64,000 nt of DNA from Haloechinothrix_A salitolerans (GCF_039544105.1 NZ_BAABLA010000111.1), one strand, 5' to 3'. Numbered from the stretch's first letter, positions 17,036 to 25,582 are shown. Program-made: numbers and translations. Notes: generated by a model not told the origin, from the letters alone.

Positions 17036-17929
17036 GTGAGTAACGCCGTGCGAGACGGTGCCCGAACCGGCGCCGCACCCCGGAGGAAACGGCCCCGACG
17101 CACGGGCACGAAATTGCTCGTTTTCCTGGTCACTTTCGGTGCGCTGCTGGTCGCTGCCGACTTCGGGTTCGCGGCCGTCGCCGAGCATCAGGTGTCGCAG
17201 CAGACCCGCGAGCAGCTCAATCTCAACGACGACCCCGCGGTCACCATCCACGGCTTCCCGTTCACCACCCAGGCACTGGGGGGTGAGTATGAACACATCA
17301 CCCTCTCGGCGGATGGCGTCGCCGTGCGGGACACCTTGCGCAACCTGCACCTGATCGCGGAGCTACGCGACGTCACCGCACCGCTGAACGACGTCCTCGA
17401 GGGCAACACCGACGCGATCGAGATCGGTGAGCTGGAAGGCAAGATCAAGATCAGGCAGCGCGACATCGGACGGCTGATCAAGCTGCCGAACCTGGACATC
17501 GAGCCCGCGGCGGAGGCCTACGTCAAGTCCGGGGACGAGAAGGACAAGGTCAGCGTCGCGGATCTGGACAAGCGCCGCGACGCGATGGACGACTTCCCCG
17601 AGACCGCTGGCGTGCGGCTCGCGGCCACGACCAGGATCGCGGGTACCCAGACCGAGATCGTGGCGTACGGCATACTCGAACTCACCGAGACATCGGTGGC
17701 GATCGAGCCGCACCGACTTGAAATCGGTCACGAGAACGGGAGGACGGTGGTCCCGCCGCAGGTGCGACAGAACCTGTTACCGCAGTTCAGGACGACGATC
17801 AGCCCAGGAAGCCTGCCATTCAACGTCCGGCCGAGCGGGGTAGCCGTCCAGCAAGGTGCGGTTATCGTGCAGGGGAAGGCCAACAACGTCACCTTCGCCG
17901 AAGGCGCCGCGTTGACGTCATTCAAGTAG
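17036..17929 (+). CDS. lmeA: LmeA family phospholipid-binding protein (DUF2993)
   Basis: The 297-residue protein has an Arg/Lys-rich N-terminus, one transmembrane or signal helix at about residues 28-50, and a DUF2993 periplasmic domain. The domain is recognised by NDDPAVTIHGFPFTTQALGGEYEHI, LIKLPNLDIEPAAEAY and LPQFRTTISPGSLPFNV. LmeA (Rv0817c) is needed for lipomannan maturation and mannan elongation in mycobacteria and binds phosphatidylinositol. The GTG start has GGGAGAG upstream. A thioredoxin-like gene follows 9-12 bp downstream, an operon also kept in mycobacteria. Confidence 0.93.
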   Translation: MSNAVRDGARTGAAPRRKRPRRTGTKLLVFLVTFGALLVAADFGFAAVAEHQVSQQTREQLNLNDDPAVTIHGFPFTTQALGGEYEHITLSADGVAVRDTLRNLHLIAELRDVTAPLNDVLEGNTDAIEIGELEGKIKIRQRDIGRLIKLPNLDIEPAAEAYVKSGDEKDKVSVADLDKRRDAMDDFPETAGVRLAATTRIAGTQTEIVAYGILELTETSVAIEPHRLEIGHENGRTVVPPQVRQNLLPQFRTTISPGSLPFNVRPSGVAVQQGAVIVQGKANNVTFAEGAALTSFK

Positions 17930-17941
17930 GGAGCGCGCGTG

Positions 17942-18376
17942 ATGGGTCTGACAGGGCTGTGGATCCTGCTCGGTGCGCTGACGGCCGGGCTCGCGGTCGG
18001 CGTGGCCCTGCGGCTCCACGAGGGCAGGATCCGCCCGGCGCGCCCCGGGGAGGACGTCGACCCGTCGCACTTGCCGGAAAGGGTGGCTGACGCGCTAGGA
18101 CCCGCTGTGACGCTGGTGCAGATCTCCACGACCTTCTGCAGCCCGTGCCGCCACACCCATGCCAGGCTGGCGATGCTCGCCGAGAACCACGACGGCCTGC
18201 GCCACGCGGACATCGACGTCACCCACGAGCCGGAGATCGCCCACCAGCTCGGCGTGCTGCGGACGCCGACGACCATCGCGTACGACGCGGCGGGCACCGA
18301 ACTGCTCCGGGTGGGTGGTGTGCCCGACGCGGACGCCCTCCTCGACTCGTTGCGGCCCCACCTGGCCCCCGCCTGA
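17942..18376 (+). CDS. thiX: Membrane-anchored thioredoxin-like protein (ThiX)
   Basis: The 144-residue protein starts with an uncleaved hydrophobic helix (about residues 3-24) and continues as a thioredoxin fold. Its active site is FCSPC and the cis-proline region is LRTPTTIAYD. A GTG three bases upstream is an alternative start. It corresponds to Rv0816c, which sits between lmeA and cysA in mycobacteria. Its exact redox partner is unknown; the neighbouring sulfur genes suggest a link to sulfur handling. Confidence 0.9.
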   Translation: MGLTGLWILLGALTAGLAVGVALRLHEGRIRPARPGEDVDPSHLPERVADALGPAVTLVQISTTFCSPCRHTHARLAMLAENHDGLRHADIDVTHEPEIAHQLGVLRTPTTIAYDAAGTELLRVGGVPDADALLDSLRPHLAPA

Positions 18377-18499
18377 GCCAGCTACGCACTGTAGTGATGG
18401 CGGCCGTGCCCCGTACTACACCGGATAGGCTCCGACTATCGTGTTCCATTCCTTGGACGCCCCTCCCACAGAGGGGAATGCGCCGGTAATGTCGCTCGC

Positions 18500-18607
18500 G
18501 TGAACCAGCGACACACGGACCGGCTGACCCTGCGTCTGCTCACCGAGCGGCGTGCGGTCGACCTGTGTCGCGTGCGCAGCGCGCTGTGTCTCTCGCTCAC
18601 GAGCTGA
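18500..18607 (+). CDS. Cys-containing leader peptide, 35 residues
   Basis: A short reading frame starting at GTG codes for 35 residues with the pattern LLTERRAVDLCRVRSALC. It matches the actinobacterial 'putative leader peptide' family, whose hallmark is an RRxVDLxR core with C-terminal Cys codons. In mycobacteria, related short Cys-rich upstream frames act as cysteine-responsive attenuators of downstream sulfur genes. Here it lies 66 bp before the DUF4395-cysA-sseC operon, exactly where such control would be useful. I see two Cys codons (residues 23 and 30), not the Cys-Cys-Cys run of some mycobacterial leaders. No clear ribosome site precedes the GTG, so it may be leaderless. Confidence 0.8.
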   Translation: MNQRHTDRLTLRLLTERRAVDLCRVRSALCLSLTS

Positions 18608-18673
18608 GCCGCTCGCGTGAGCTGGCGGCCGCGAAACACCAGGTAAGCGCAACACAGTTCACCGGAGACGATC

Positions 18674-19111
18674 ATGTCAGCAGGCCCACCAATCGACCCG
18701 CGAGGTCCGCGCTTCGCCGCGGTGATCACCACGGTCGTGCTCGCCGTCGTGCTGCTCACGTCGTGGTGGCCACTGCTCGCCGCGCAGACGATCGTCTTCG
18801 GCATCGGAGCGTTCATCGGGCTGCGCCACGCGCCGTACGCCGTGCTGTACCGCACGCTCGTCGCGCCCCGGCTGGGGCCGACGACGGAGCGCGAGGCGGC
18901 GGCACCGGTGCGGTTCGCCCAGGGCGTCGGCTTCGTGTTCGCGCTGGTCGGCACCATCGGCTATGCCGCCGACGTCGTGCTGCTCGGCGCGATCGCGACG
19001 GGGTTCGCGCTGTTCGCCGCGTTCCTCAATGCCGCGTTCGACTTTTGCCTCGGTTGCGAGACGTACCTGCTGCTGCGCCGGTTCGCCCCTGGAACCAAGA
19101 CCCAAGCGTGA
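18674..19111 (+). CDS. DUF4395 family membrane protein
   Basis: The 145-residue protein has about four hydrophobic helices in two pairs. It ends with the family's signature FDFCLGCETYLLLRRF, a CxxC motif at a membrane boundary. DUF4395 proteins are regularly encoded next to thiosulfate sulfurtransferases and thioredoxin-like proteins. A role in moving sulfur or reducing equivalents at the membrane is plausible but unproven. The ATG follows GGAGAC. It is the first full-length gene after the Cys leader peptide and lies 42 bp before cysA. Confidence 0.87.
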   Translation: MSAGPPIDPRGPRFAAVITTVVLAVVLLTSWWPLLAAQTIVFGIGAFIGLRHAPYAVLYRTLVAPRLGPTTEREAAAPVRFAQGVGFVFALVGTIGYAADVVLLGAIATGFALFAAFLNAAFDFCLGCETYLLLRRFAPGTKTQA

Positions 19112-19153
19112 GAAACAAGAAAACCCAACGACAAGAAAGCGAGTGCCACTGAC

Positions 19154-19990
19154 ATGAGTCGCGAAGACGTCCTGGTCACCACGCAATGGGCCGAGGACAA
19201 CCTCGACACCCCCGGCGTGGTCTTCGTCGAGGTCGACGAGGACACCACCGCCTACGATGGCGGCCATATCCGCAACGCGGTGAAGATCGACTGGAAGACC
19301 GAGCTGCAGGACCAGGTCCGCCGTGACTTCGTGGACAAAGCCGGGTTCGAGAAGCTGCTCTCCGAGAAGGGCATCAGCAACGACGACACGGTCGTGCTCT
19401 ACGGCGGCAACAACAACTGGTTCGCCGCATACGCCTACTGGTACTTCAAGCTCTACGGCCACGAGGACGTCAAGCTGCTCGACGGCGGCCGCAAGAAGTG
19501 GGAGCTGGACGGTCGCGAGCTGACCACCGAGGTGCCGGAGCGCAAGCAGACCAGCTATGTCGCCAAGGAGCAGGACCTGAACCTGCGGGCGTTCCGCGAC
19601 GAGGTCGTCGACGCGATCAACACCAAGAACCTCATCGACGTCCGCTCGCCCGACGAGTTCTCCGGCAAGCTGAACGCGCCAGCGCACCTGCCGCAGGAGT
19701 CCTCGCAGCGTTCCGGTCACATTCCGAGCGCGCTGAACGTGCCGTGGGCGTCCACCGCCAACGAGGACGGCACCTTCAAGTCCAACGACGAGCTCGCCGA
19801 GCTCTACAAGGACGCGGGCCTCGACACGTCGAAGCCCACCATCGCCTACTGCCGCATCGGGGAGCGTTCCAGCCACACCTGGTTCGCGCTCCGCGAGCTG
19901 CTTGGGCACGACGACGTCAAGAACTACGACGGTTCATGGACCGAGTACGGCTCGCTTGTCGGCGTGCCGATCGAGTTGGGAGCGAAGTGA
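19154..19990 (+). CDS. cysA: Thiosulfate sulfurtransferase (rhodanese), CysA type
   Basis: The 278-residue protein has two rhodanese domains. The N-terminal inactive one includes GGHIRNAVKIDWKTELQD and VVLYGGNNNWFAAYAYW. The C-terminal catalytic one has LIDVRSPDEF, GHIPSALNVPWAS and the active-site loop AYCRIGERSSHTW with the nucleophilic Cys. It is very close to mycobacterial CysA2/CysA3 (Rv0815c). It transfers sulfane sulfur from thiosulfate to an acceptor. Its stop overlaps the sseC start by one base, so the two are translationally coupled. Confidence 0.95.
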   Translation: MSREDVLVTTQWAEDNLDTPGVVFVEVDEDTTAYDGGHIRNAVKIDWKTELQDQVRRDFVDKAGFEKLLSEKGISNDDTVVLYGGNNNWFAAYAYWYFKLYGHEDVKLLDGGRKKWELDGRELTTEVPERKQTSYVAKEQDLNLRAFRDEVVDAINTKNLIDVRSPDEFSGKLNAPAHLPQESSQRSGHIPSALNVPWASTANEDGTFKSNDELAELYKDAGLDTSKPTIAYCRIGERSSHTWFALRELLGHDDVKNYDGSWTEYGSLVGVPIELGAK

Positions 19991-20292
19991 TGAGTGACGG
20001 TTGCGGCGCACCTGCGCAGACGGCCACCCCGGCGAGCCTGGACACCAACGGCCAGGTCGTCGTCGCAGGCAAGGTTTCCGGCGGTGACGGTCCGATCGGC
20101 GGCGCCTACGTGCGCCTGCTGAACGGCGACGGCGAGTTCGTCGGCGAGGTGCAAGCGTCTCCGGAAGGTGACTTCCGGTTCTACGCGGCGGAGGGCACCT
20201 GGACCGTGCGCGCCCTGAGCGCCAAGGGCAACGGCGAGGCGTCGGTGACCACCGGCGAGCCGGGCCTGTACGAGGTGCCGATCAGCGTCTGA
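19990..20292 (+). CDS. sseC: SseC-like DUF1416 protein
   Basis: The 100-residue protein matches mycobacterial SseC (Rv0814c): an N-terminal MSDGCGAP with a single Cys, then a beta-sandwich segment with GGAYVRLLNGDGEFVGEVQAS and GDFRFYAAEGTWTVRALS. The family is always found directly after cysA and is presumed to work with the sulfurtransferase; its activity is unknown. It ends before a strong bidirectional terminator shared with purA. Confidence 0.93.
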   Translation: MSDGCGAPAQTATPASLDTNGQVVVAGKVSGGDGPIGGAYVRLLNGDGEFVGEVQASPEGDFRFYAAEGTWTVRALSAKGNGEASVTTGEPGLYEVPISV

Positions 20293-20345
20293 CGACGTCT
20301 GTTCAGGACGTCCGTTCAGGACGCCTTCGGGCAACACTGGAAACG

Positions 20346-20382
20346 CGGCGGGGGCACTCCGGATTCCGGAGTGCCCCCGCCG
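20346..20382. terminator. Bidirectional hairpin between sseC and purA
   Basis: Two 17-nt arms (core GGGGGCACTCCGG / CCGGAGTGCCCCC) pair perfectly around a 3-nt loop. The position between convergent genes marks it as a terminator for both strands. No long T-run is present. Confidence 0.88.
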
Positions 20383-20427
20383 TCGTGTGCGGTGAAAGAC
20401 GCCTTCGCTGCGTCGTTCAGCGCGGCC

Positions 20428-21714
20428 TCAGGCGAACTCGTGGCGCACGATGGTCTGCTCGCGGCCGGGGCCGACGCCGATCGCGGAGATCCGCGCGCCC
20501 GCAAGCTCCTCCAACCGCTCGACGTACGCGCGCGCGTTCGGCGGCAGATCCTCGAACGTCTTGCAGTCGCTGATGTCCTCCCACCAGCCTGGAAGCTCCT
20601 CGTAGATCGGGATGGCGTGGTGGACGTCGGTCTGCGTCATCGGCATGTCCTCGTTGCGGAAGCCGTCGACCTCGTAGGCCACGCAGACCGGCACTCTCTC
20701 CAGCCCGGAGAGGACGTCGAGCTTGGTGAGGAAGAAGTCGGTGATGCCGTTGACGCGGGCGGCGTAGCGCGCGATGACGGCGTCGAACCAGCCGATACGC
20801 CGGTCGCGGCCGGTCGTGACGCCGACCTCGCCCCCGGCCTTGCGCAGGTAGTCACCCATCGCATCGTGCAGCTCGGTCGGGAACGGCCCCGACCCGACGC
20901 GCGTCGTGTACGCCTTGAGGATGCCCAGCACCGTGGTGATCCGGCCAGGACCGATACCGGAGCCAGCGCTCGCGCCACCCGACGTCGGGTTCGAGGACGT
21001 CACGAACGGGTAGGTGCCGTGATCGACGTCGAGCAGCGTGCCCTGCGAGCCCTCAAGCAGGACCGTCTCGCCCCTTTCGAGCGCCTTGTTCAGCTCGAGC
21101 CGGGTGTCGGCGATGCGGTGCGCGAACTTCTCACCCGTCGCCAGGACCTCGTCGGCGACCTGGTCGGCATCGAGCGCCTTGCGGTTGTAGACCTTGACCA
21201 GCACCTGGTTCTTGTACTCCAGCGCGGCCTCGACCTTCTGCCGGAAGATCTTCTCGTCCAGCAGGTCCTGCACCCGGACACCGACGCGAGCGACCTTGTC
21301 CATGTAGCAAGGCCCGATACCGCGCCCAGTGGTACCGATCTTGCGCGAGCCGAGGTAACGCTCGGTCACCTTGTCGATGGCCACGTGGTACGGCATGATC
21401 AAGTGCGCGTCGGCCGAGATCAGCAAGCCGGCGGTGTCGACGTCGCGCTCCTCGAGCCCGGCTAGTTCGTCCAGCAGCACGCCGGGGTCGACGACAACGC
21501 CGTTGCCGATGACGTTGGTCACCTCGGGCGTGAGGATCCCGGACGGGATGAGGTGTAGCGCGAAGTTCTGGCCATCGGGGAGCACGACGGTGTGACCGGC
21601 GTTGTTGCCCCCCTGATAGCGCACAACCCACTGCACACGGTCGCTGAGCAGGTCGGTGGCCTTGCCTTTGCCTTCGTCGCCCCACTGGGCGCCGATCAGC
21701 ACGATGGCGGGCAT
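20428..21714 (-). CDS. purA: Adenylosuccinate synthetase
   Basis: The 428-residue enzyme makes adenylosuccinate from IMP, aspartate and GTP, the first committed AMP step. It has the P-loop-like GAQWGDEGKGKATDLL, NAGHTV, the IMP loop TGRGIGPCY, EGSQGTLLDVDHGTYPFVTSSNPTSGG, and the C-terminal TTGRDRRIGW with TKLDVLSGL. Length and motifs are standard. It is the only purine gene here besides purD, which lies 31 kb away. It is divergent from the conserved hypothetical gene at 21.8 kb, as Rv0357c and Rv0358 are in M. tuberculosis. Confidence 0.98.
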   Translation of the reverse strand: MPAIVLIGAQWGDEGKGKATDLLSDRVQWVVRYQGGNNAGHTVVLPDGQNFALHLIPSGILTPEVTNVIGNGVVVDPGVLLDELAGLEERDVDTAGLLISADAHLIMPYHVAIDKVTERYLGSRKIGTTGRGIGPCYMDKVARVGVRVQDLLDEKIFRQKVEAALEYKNQVLVKVYNRKALDADQVADEVLATGEKFAHRIADTRLELNKALERGETVLLEGSQGTLLDVDHGTYPFVTSSNPTSGGASAGSGIGPGRITTVLGILKAYTTRVGSGPFPTELHDAMGDYLRKAGGEVGVTTGRDRRIGWFDAVIARYAARVNGITDFFLTKLDVLSGLERVPVCVAYEVDGFRNEDMPMTQTDVHHAIPIYEELPGWWEDISDCKTFEDLPPNARAYVERLEELAGARISAIGVGPGREQTIVRHEFA

Positions 21715-21789
21715 GTGACACTCCTGTTTGTCTGCTTTGGCCGCACCCGAACGGATGGCCGGTCAACGAGGGTAACGGAGGTCAACGTC

Positions 21790-22479
21790 ATGGGTGGCAT
21801 CGTGCTCGCTTGTGGGACGAGCATCATCTCACCGGCCGTCCTAGCACGCGCGGGACTTGAACAGCACCGCATAGTGCCCGTTCCCGCCAGACCTGGCAAG
21901 TCCGACGTCGACGCCGAGTTGGCGAAAGCCGCTGACCGGAGCGACGGACCTGGCGCGGACGTCGTCGTGGCCGGCACCGACGCCGACCTCGCCGCCGTCG
22001 CGTTGCGGCTGTTACGGCGGGACCGGCTCGGCGTCAGCGTCGGGTACGTCCCCACGGCGCGGTCGGCCTGCGCGGCGCTGTGGGGACTGCCGACCGACAC
22101 CGAGCGCGCGCTTCGGCTGGCGGCGACCGAGCAGCCGCACGGGGTGCCGCTGATCAGGGACGACGTCGGCGGTGTGCTGGTCGGCGTCGGCACGCTGCGA
22201 CGCGTCGACGGCATCGCTTACTGCGACGACGACATGGTGCTGCGCGGCACGGCGCACCGGATCGACGTCAGCCCGGACACCGCTGGCGGGCCGGGCCTGA
22301 CGGTGACGCTGCGGTACCGGCGGTTCGGCAGGCAACGGCGCACGGTGCGCGGCAGGGCGTTCGCCATCGGGTGCGAGCCGACCACGCCAGTGCTGGACGG
22401 CGTCGCGCGGGAACGCACCACGGAACGCTGGACCTGGTACCGGCACACCGAGGACCTGCTACTAGTACGACCCGGCTGA
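21790..22479 (+). CDS. Conserved hypothetical protein divergent from purA
   Basis: The 229-residue soluble protein has no motif I can name. The N-terminal half alternates small residues and hydrophobic stretches (GGIVLACGTSIISPAVLA, ADVVVAGTDADLAAVALRLLRRD), suggesting a Rossmann-like or diacylglycerol-kinase-like fold. The C-terminal half is strand-rich (VLRGTAHRIDVSPDT, LTVTLRYRRFGRQRRTVRGRAFAIG), as in the beta-sandwich domain of lipid kinases. The position matches Rv0358. The ATG follows GGAGG at 8 nt. The lipid-kinase-like idea is weak. Confidence 0.72.
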   Translation: MGGIVLACGTSIISPAVLARAGLEQHRIVPVPARPGKSDVDAELAKAADRSDGPGADVVVAGTDADLAAVALRLLRRDRLGVSVGYVPTARSACAALWGLPTDTERALRLAATEQPHGVPLIRDDVGGVLVGVGTLRRVDGIAYCDDDMVLRGTAHRIDVSPDTAGGPGLTVTLRYRRFGRQRRTVRGRAFAIGCEPTTPVLDGVARERTTERWTWYRHTEDLLLVRPG

Positions 22480-22619
22480 GCCTTTCGGCCCACTAGCTGT
22501 CCCCTGCGACAACGATCGCACGACGACCTCTGGGGACACGCACAGTTCCGCACTTTCCGCTCCGACATTCAGCATTCACCTCACTGTCACCCTGCGAGCG
22601 GAAAGTGAGGGCCTTCCCT

Positions 22620-24806
22620 ATGGTGAAGTCTGCACTCGGTGTCCGTCGGCGACTATCCGTCTTCCTTGTCACGTTAGCTGCGATCGCCGCGTCTACGGTC
22701 GGAGCAGCGGGCGCCGCGACCGGCGAGGAGAGCGAACCAGCACCCCCGACGGCGGACGTCTACGCCAGCGACCTCGACTGGGTCTCGGCGCGGAACGGCT
22801 GGGGGCCGGTCGAACGGGACATGTCCAACGGCGAGAAAGAGGCCGGTGACGGATCCACCATCACGGTCGATGGGAACAGCTACGCGAAGGGACTCGGCGT
22901 GCACGCCGGGTCGGTGATCCGCTACCACCTTGGCGGGAACTGCGAGACCTTCGTCTCCGACATCGGCGTCGACGACGAGGTGTGGTACTCCGGATCGGTC
23001 GTCTTCAGCGTCATCGCCGACGGCGCCACTGCTGCGCAGAGCCCGGTACTCACGGGATCATCGGACGTCGCCAGGATCGAGGCGGACATCGACGGCGCGT
23101 CCTACGTCGACCTGGTGGTAAACGAAGGCGGCGACACCATCGACTACGACCACGCGGACTGGGCGGGCGCGCGGTTCCTGTGCTCAGGGGATGGCACCGC
23201 CCAGCCTGTCGGGGACCTGACCGCCCCCACCAGCGACACCTGGGCCAGCGACATGAGCTTCGTTCGCCACCAGAACGGGTGGGGACCCGCCGAACGGGAC
23301 ATGTCCAACGGCGAGAAAGAAGTCGGTGACGGCGCCACCTTGCACGTCAACTCGTACACGTTCGACAAGGGAATCGGGGTGCACGCCAACTCCCGGCTGC
23401 GGTTCTACACCGGCGGCCAGTGCGACACCTTCACCGCCAAGGTCGGCATCGACGAGGAAGTGGGCGGCAGCGGTTCGGTGCGGTTCCGGGTCATCGCCGA
23501 CGGCTACCAGGTGTATGCCTCCGACCGCCTGACCGGCTACTCCTTTACTCGTACGGTCGACGCGCGGATCGCGGGCGCGGAGTTCGTCGATCTCGTGGTC
23601 GACGACGCGGGAGACGGCATCGACGAGGACCATGCCGACTGGGGCGACGCCCGGTTCACGTGCGAGGAATACCCCGGCACCACCTTCTACGACCCGCCGA
23701 AGACCTTGCCCGCCGAGAACGGCGCGCTCGTACGCAGCGAACCGTCCGAGTTCTGGATCTCGCCGTTGAAGCTGGTGAAGGTGGACGCCGAGGTGACGCG
23801 GATGATGTATCGCACAACCGACCGCGGTGGCGATCCGATCGCCGTGACCGGCCAGCTGATCGTGCCGAACGCGGAGTGGGACGGCCCCGGTGAACGGCCG
23901 GTCGTGGCCTACGCCGCTGGCACGCAGGGCCTCGGTGACCAGTGCGCACCGTCGCGGCAGACCACAGTCGGCACGGAGTACGAGGCCCCGTTCATCAGCG
24001 GCCTGCTACTGCGGGGCTATGCGGTCGCGATGACCGACTACCAGGGCCTCGGGACGTCGGGCACGCACACCTACATGGTCCGCGAGGCGACCGGCAGGGC
24101 AGTGCTCGACTCCGCGAGGGCAGCCCTGAACCTGCAGGGCACCGGACTGTCTCCGACCGCGCCGATCGCGATCGCCGGGTACTCACAGGGCGGAGAGGCC
24201 GCGGGAGCGGCCGCGGAGCTGGCGGCGTCCTACGCGCCAGAGCTCGGCATCATCGGTGTGGCGGCCGGTGGCGTTCCCGGTGATCTCGAGATCGTCGCGC
24301 GGAAGCTGGACGGCAGCCTCTACGTGGCCTTCCTCGGGTACGCAGCCAAAGGCCTAGACGCCGCCTACCCGACGAACCTCGACGACATCCTCAACGAGAA
24401 GGGCCACGCCTGGTTCGACGAACTCGCCGAGCAATGCACGATCGAGTCGGTGCTGACCACGGCGTGGACGGACACGTCGTCGCTCACCGTCGACGGCAGA
24501 CCGATGCGGGAGTACATCACCGAGTCGCCGTGGGCGGGCCCAGTGTCCGAGCAGCTGCTTGGCGACGGTCGGGCGCCGAGTGTGCCGACGCTGGTGACCC
24601 ACAGCGAGTACGACGACGTGGTGCCCTACGAGGCCGGGCGTGGCACCGCCCACCGCTGGTGCGATCAAGGGGCTGACGTGCGGTTCAGCGGCAACGTGGC
24701 TCCTGGCCACGTCGCTGGTGCCCTAGTCAGCTACGCCGAGATGTTCGGGTTTCTCGAAGCTCGGATCGCGGGCGAACCGTTCAGCTCGAACTGCTCCGCC
24801 TTCTAA
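22620..24806 (+). CDS. Secreted lipase with two NPCBM-like modules
   Basis: The 728-residue protein has a signal peptide (about 1-33). Two repeated modules of about 143 residues follow (about 46-188 and 206-348), each with NGWGPxERDMSNGEKExGDG, a KG(L/I)GVHA motif, FxxxxGxDxEV and DYDHADW or DEDHADW. These are hallmarks of NPCBM (putative carbohydrate-binding) domains. The C-terminal half is an alpha/beta hydrolase of the secretory lipase type. It has a GYSQG nucleophile elbow (Ser522), TQGLGDQCAPS, MTDYQGLGT and a late VTHSEYDDVVPYE plus GNVAPGHV, supplying candidate Asp and His. It probably cleaves glycolipid or cell-wall-associated esters. A GTG 15 bp upstream is an alternative start. CCTCACT/AGTGAGG upstream could fold over the ribosome site. 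Confidence 0.9.
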   Translation: MVKSALGVRRRLSVFLVTLAAIAASTVGAAGAATGEESEPAPPTADVYASDLDWVSARNGWGPVERDMSNGEKEAGDGSTITVDGNSYAKGLGVHAGSVIRYHLGGNCETFVSDIGVDDEVWYSGSVVFSVIADGATAAQSPVLTGSSDVARIEADIDGASYVDLVVNEGGDTIDYDHADWAGARFLCSGDGTAQPVGDLTAPTSDTWASDMSFVRHQNGWGPAERDMSNGEKEVGDGATLHVNSYTFDKGIGVHANSRLRFYTGGQCDTFTAKVGIDEEVGGSGSVRFRVIADGYQVYASDRLTGYSFTRTVDARIAGAEFVDLVVDDAGDGIDEDHADWGDARFTCEEYPGTTFYDPPKTLPAENGALVRSEPSEFWISPLKLVKVDAEVTRMMYRTTDRGGDPIAVTGQLIVPNAEWDGPGERPVVAYAAGTQGLGDQCAPSRQTTVGTEYEAPFISGLLLRGYAVAMTDYQGLGTSGTHTYMVREATGRAVLDSARAALNLQGTGLSPTAPIAIAGYSQGGEAAGAAAELAASYAPELGIIGVAAGGVPGDLEIVARKLDGSLYVAFLGYAAKGLDAAYPTNLDDILNEKGHAWFDELAEQCTIESVLTTAWTDTSSLTVDGRPMREYITESPWAGPVSEQLLGDGRAPSVPTLVTHSEYDDVVPYEAGRGTAHRWCDQGADVRFSGNVAPGHVAGALVSYAEMFGFLEARIAGEPFSSNCSAF

Positions 24807-24818
24807 CCCAGGCGCGAC

Positions 24819-24850
24819 TGGGGTAGCGGCCACGCTCGGTCGCTACCCCA
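24819..24850. terminator. Bidirectional hairpin between lipase and DUF3151 genes
   Basis: TGGGGTAGCG pairs with CGCTACCCCA, extended by three inner pairs (one G-U), with a 6-nt loop. It lies between two convergent stop codons. Confidence 0.85.
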
Positions 24851-24863
24851 ACCGCGTCGCCGC

Positions 24864-25271
24864 TCAAGCCAAGCCGGTCGCCTTGGCAGCCTCCGGGTCG
24901 GAGTCCGAAAGGAACTGCGAGCAGCGCAGGTACTCCTCGGTCTCCCCGATGCGCTCCGCCGCGCGCGCCAACGCGGCGACCGAGCGCAGGAAGCCCTGGT
25001 TGGGGCGGTGGCTCCACGGCACGGGACCGTGTCCCTTCCAGCCCGCCTTGCGGAGTTGGTCGAGGCCGCGGTGGTAGCCGGTGCGCGCGTAGGCGTAGGA
25101 GGCGACGTACTCCCCCGCGTCGAGCGCGTGCTCGGCGAGAGCGGCCCATGCCTCGCTGCAGTCCGGATGCTCCGCGGCGACCTCGGATGGCGGGGTTCCG
25201 GCGTCCAGCGCCGCCTGCGCGTCGGCGCGCGCGGGTAACAGCGTTGGCTCCGGTTCTAGCAGGTTCGTCAT
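24864..25271 (-). CDS. DUF3151 family protein
   Basis: The 135-residue soluble protein is largely helical. The conserved stretches are AALDAGTPPSEVAAEHPDC, ALDAGEYVASYAYARTGYHRGLDQLR, GWKGHGPVPW and NQGFLRSVAALARAAERIGE. These identify DUF3151 (Rv0360c position, close to fba as here). The repeat-like helices resemble a tetratricopeptide arrangement. Function is unknown. Confidence 0.88.
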   Translation of the reverse strand: MTNLLEPEPTLLPARADAQAALDAGTPPSEVAAEHPDCSEAWAALAEHALDAGEYVASYAYARTGYHRGLDQLRKAGWKGHGPVPWSHRPNQGFLRSVAALARAAERIGETEEYLRCSQFLSDSDPEAAKATGLA

Positions 25272-25332
25272 GGTGCCATCCTGCCAGCGCCATCAGCGGC
25301 GGCGACAGCGGTCATCCCCCGAGCTGACGGTC

Positions 25333-25419
25333 TCAGCCAAGCAGGCTGAAGAACCAACTACCGCCCGCGAGCACCAGCAGTAAGACCAGCACAATGGCGA
25401 TCGCACGTTTCGACATCAT
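25333..25419 (-). CDS. Possible 28-residue membrane peptide
   Basis: Reading leftwards, ATG-ATG opens a short frame encoding MMSKRAIAIVLVLLLVLAGG and a short Trp/Phe-containing tail, ending at TGA. The composition (basic start, one transmembrane helix, no charged residues after it) is that of a single-pass small membrane protein. I see no clear ribosome site, so this is tentative. It is divergent from the multi-pass membrane protein at 25.6 kb. Confidence 0.4.
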   Translation of the reverse strand: MMSKRAIAIVLVLLLVLAGGSWFFSLLG

Positions 25420-25582
25420 CACGACGATGATGCAGTGCGGACGCGGTTCTCGCCACACCGGCCCCGCGACGGCGTGTTCCCGAGGTATTTTCATAAACCT
25501 GCGTCAGGGGATACCCCGATGTTCCCCCGAGATCGCCTCCCGACCCGCTTCCGCGCGGCCCCGCGCGCGAGAGGATGCCTCC

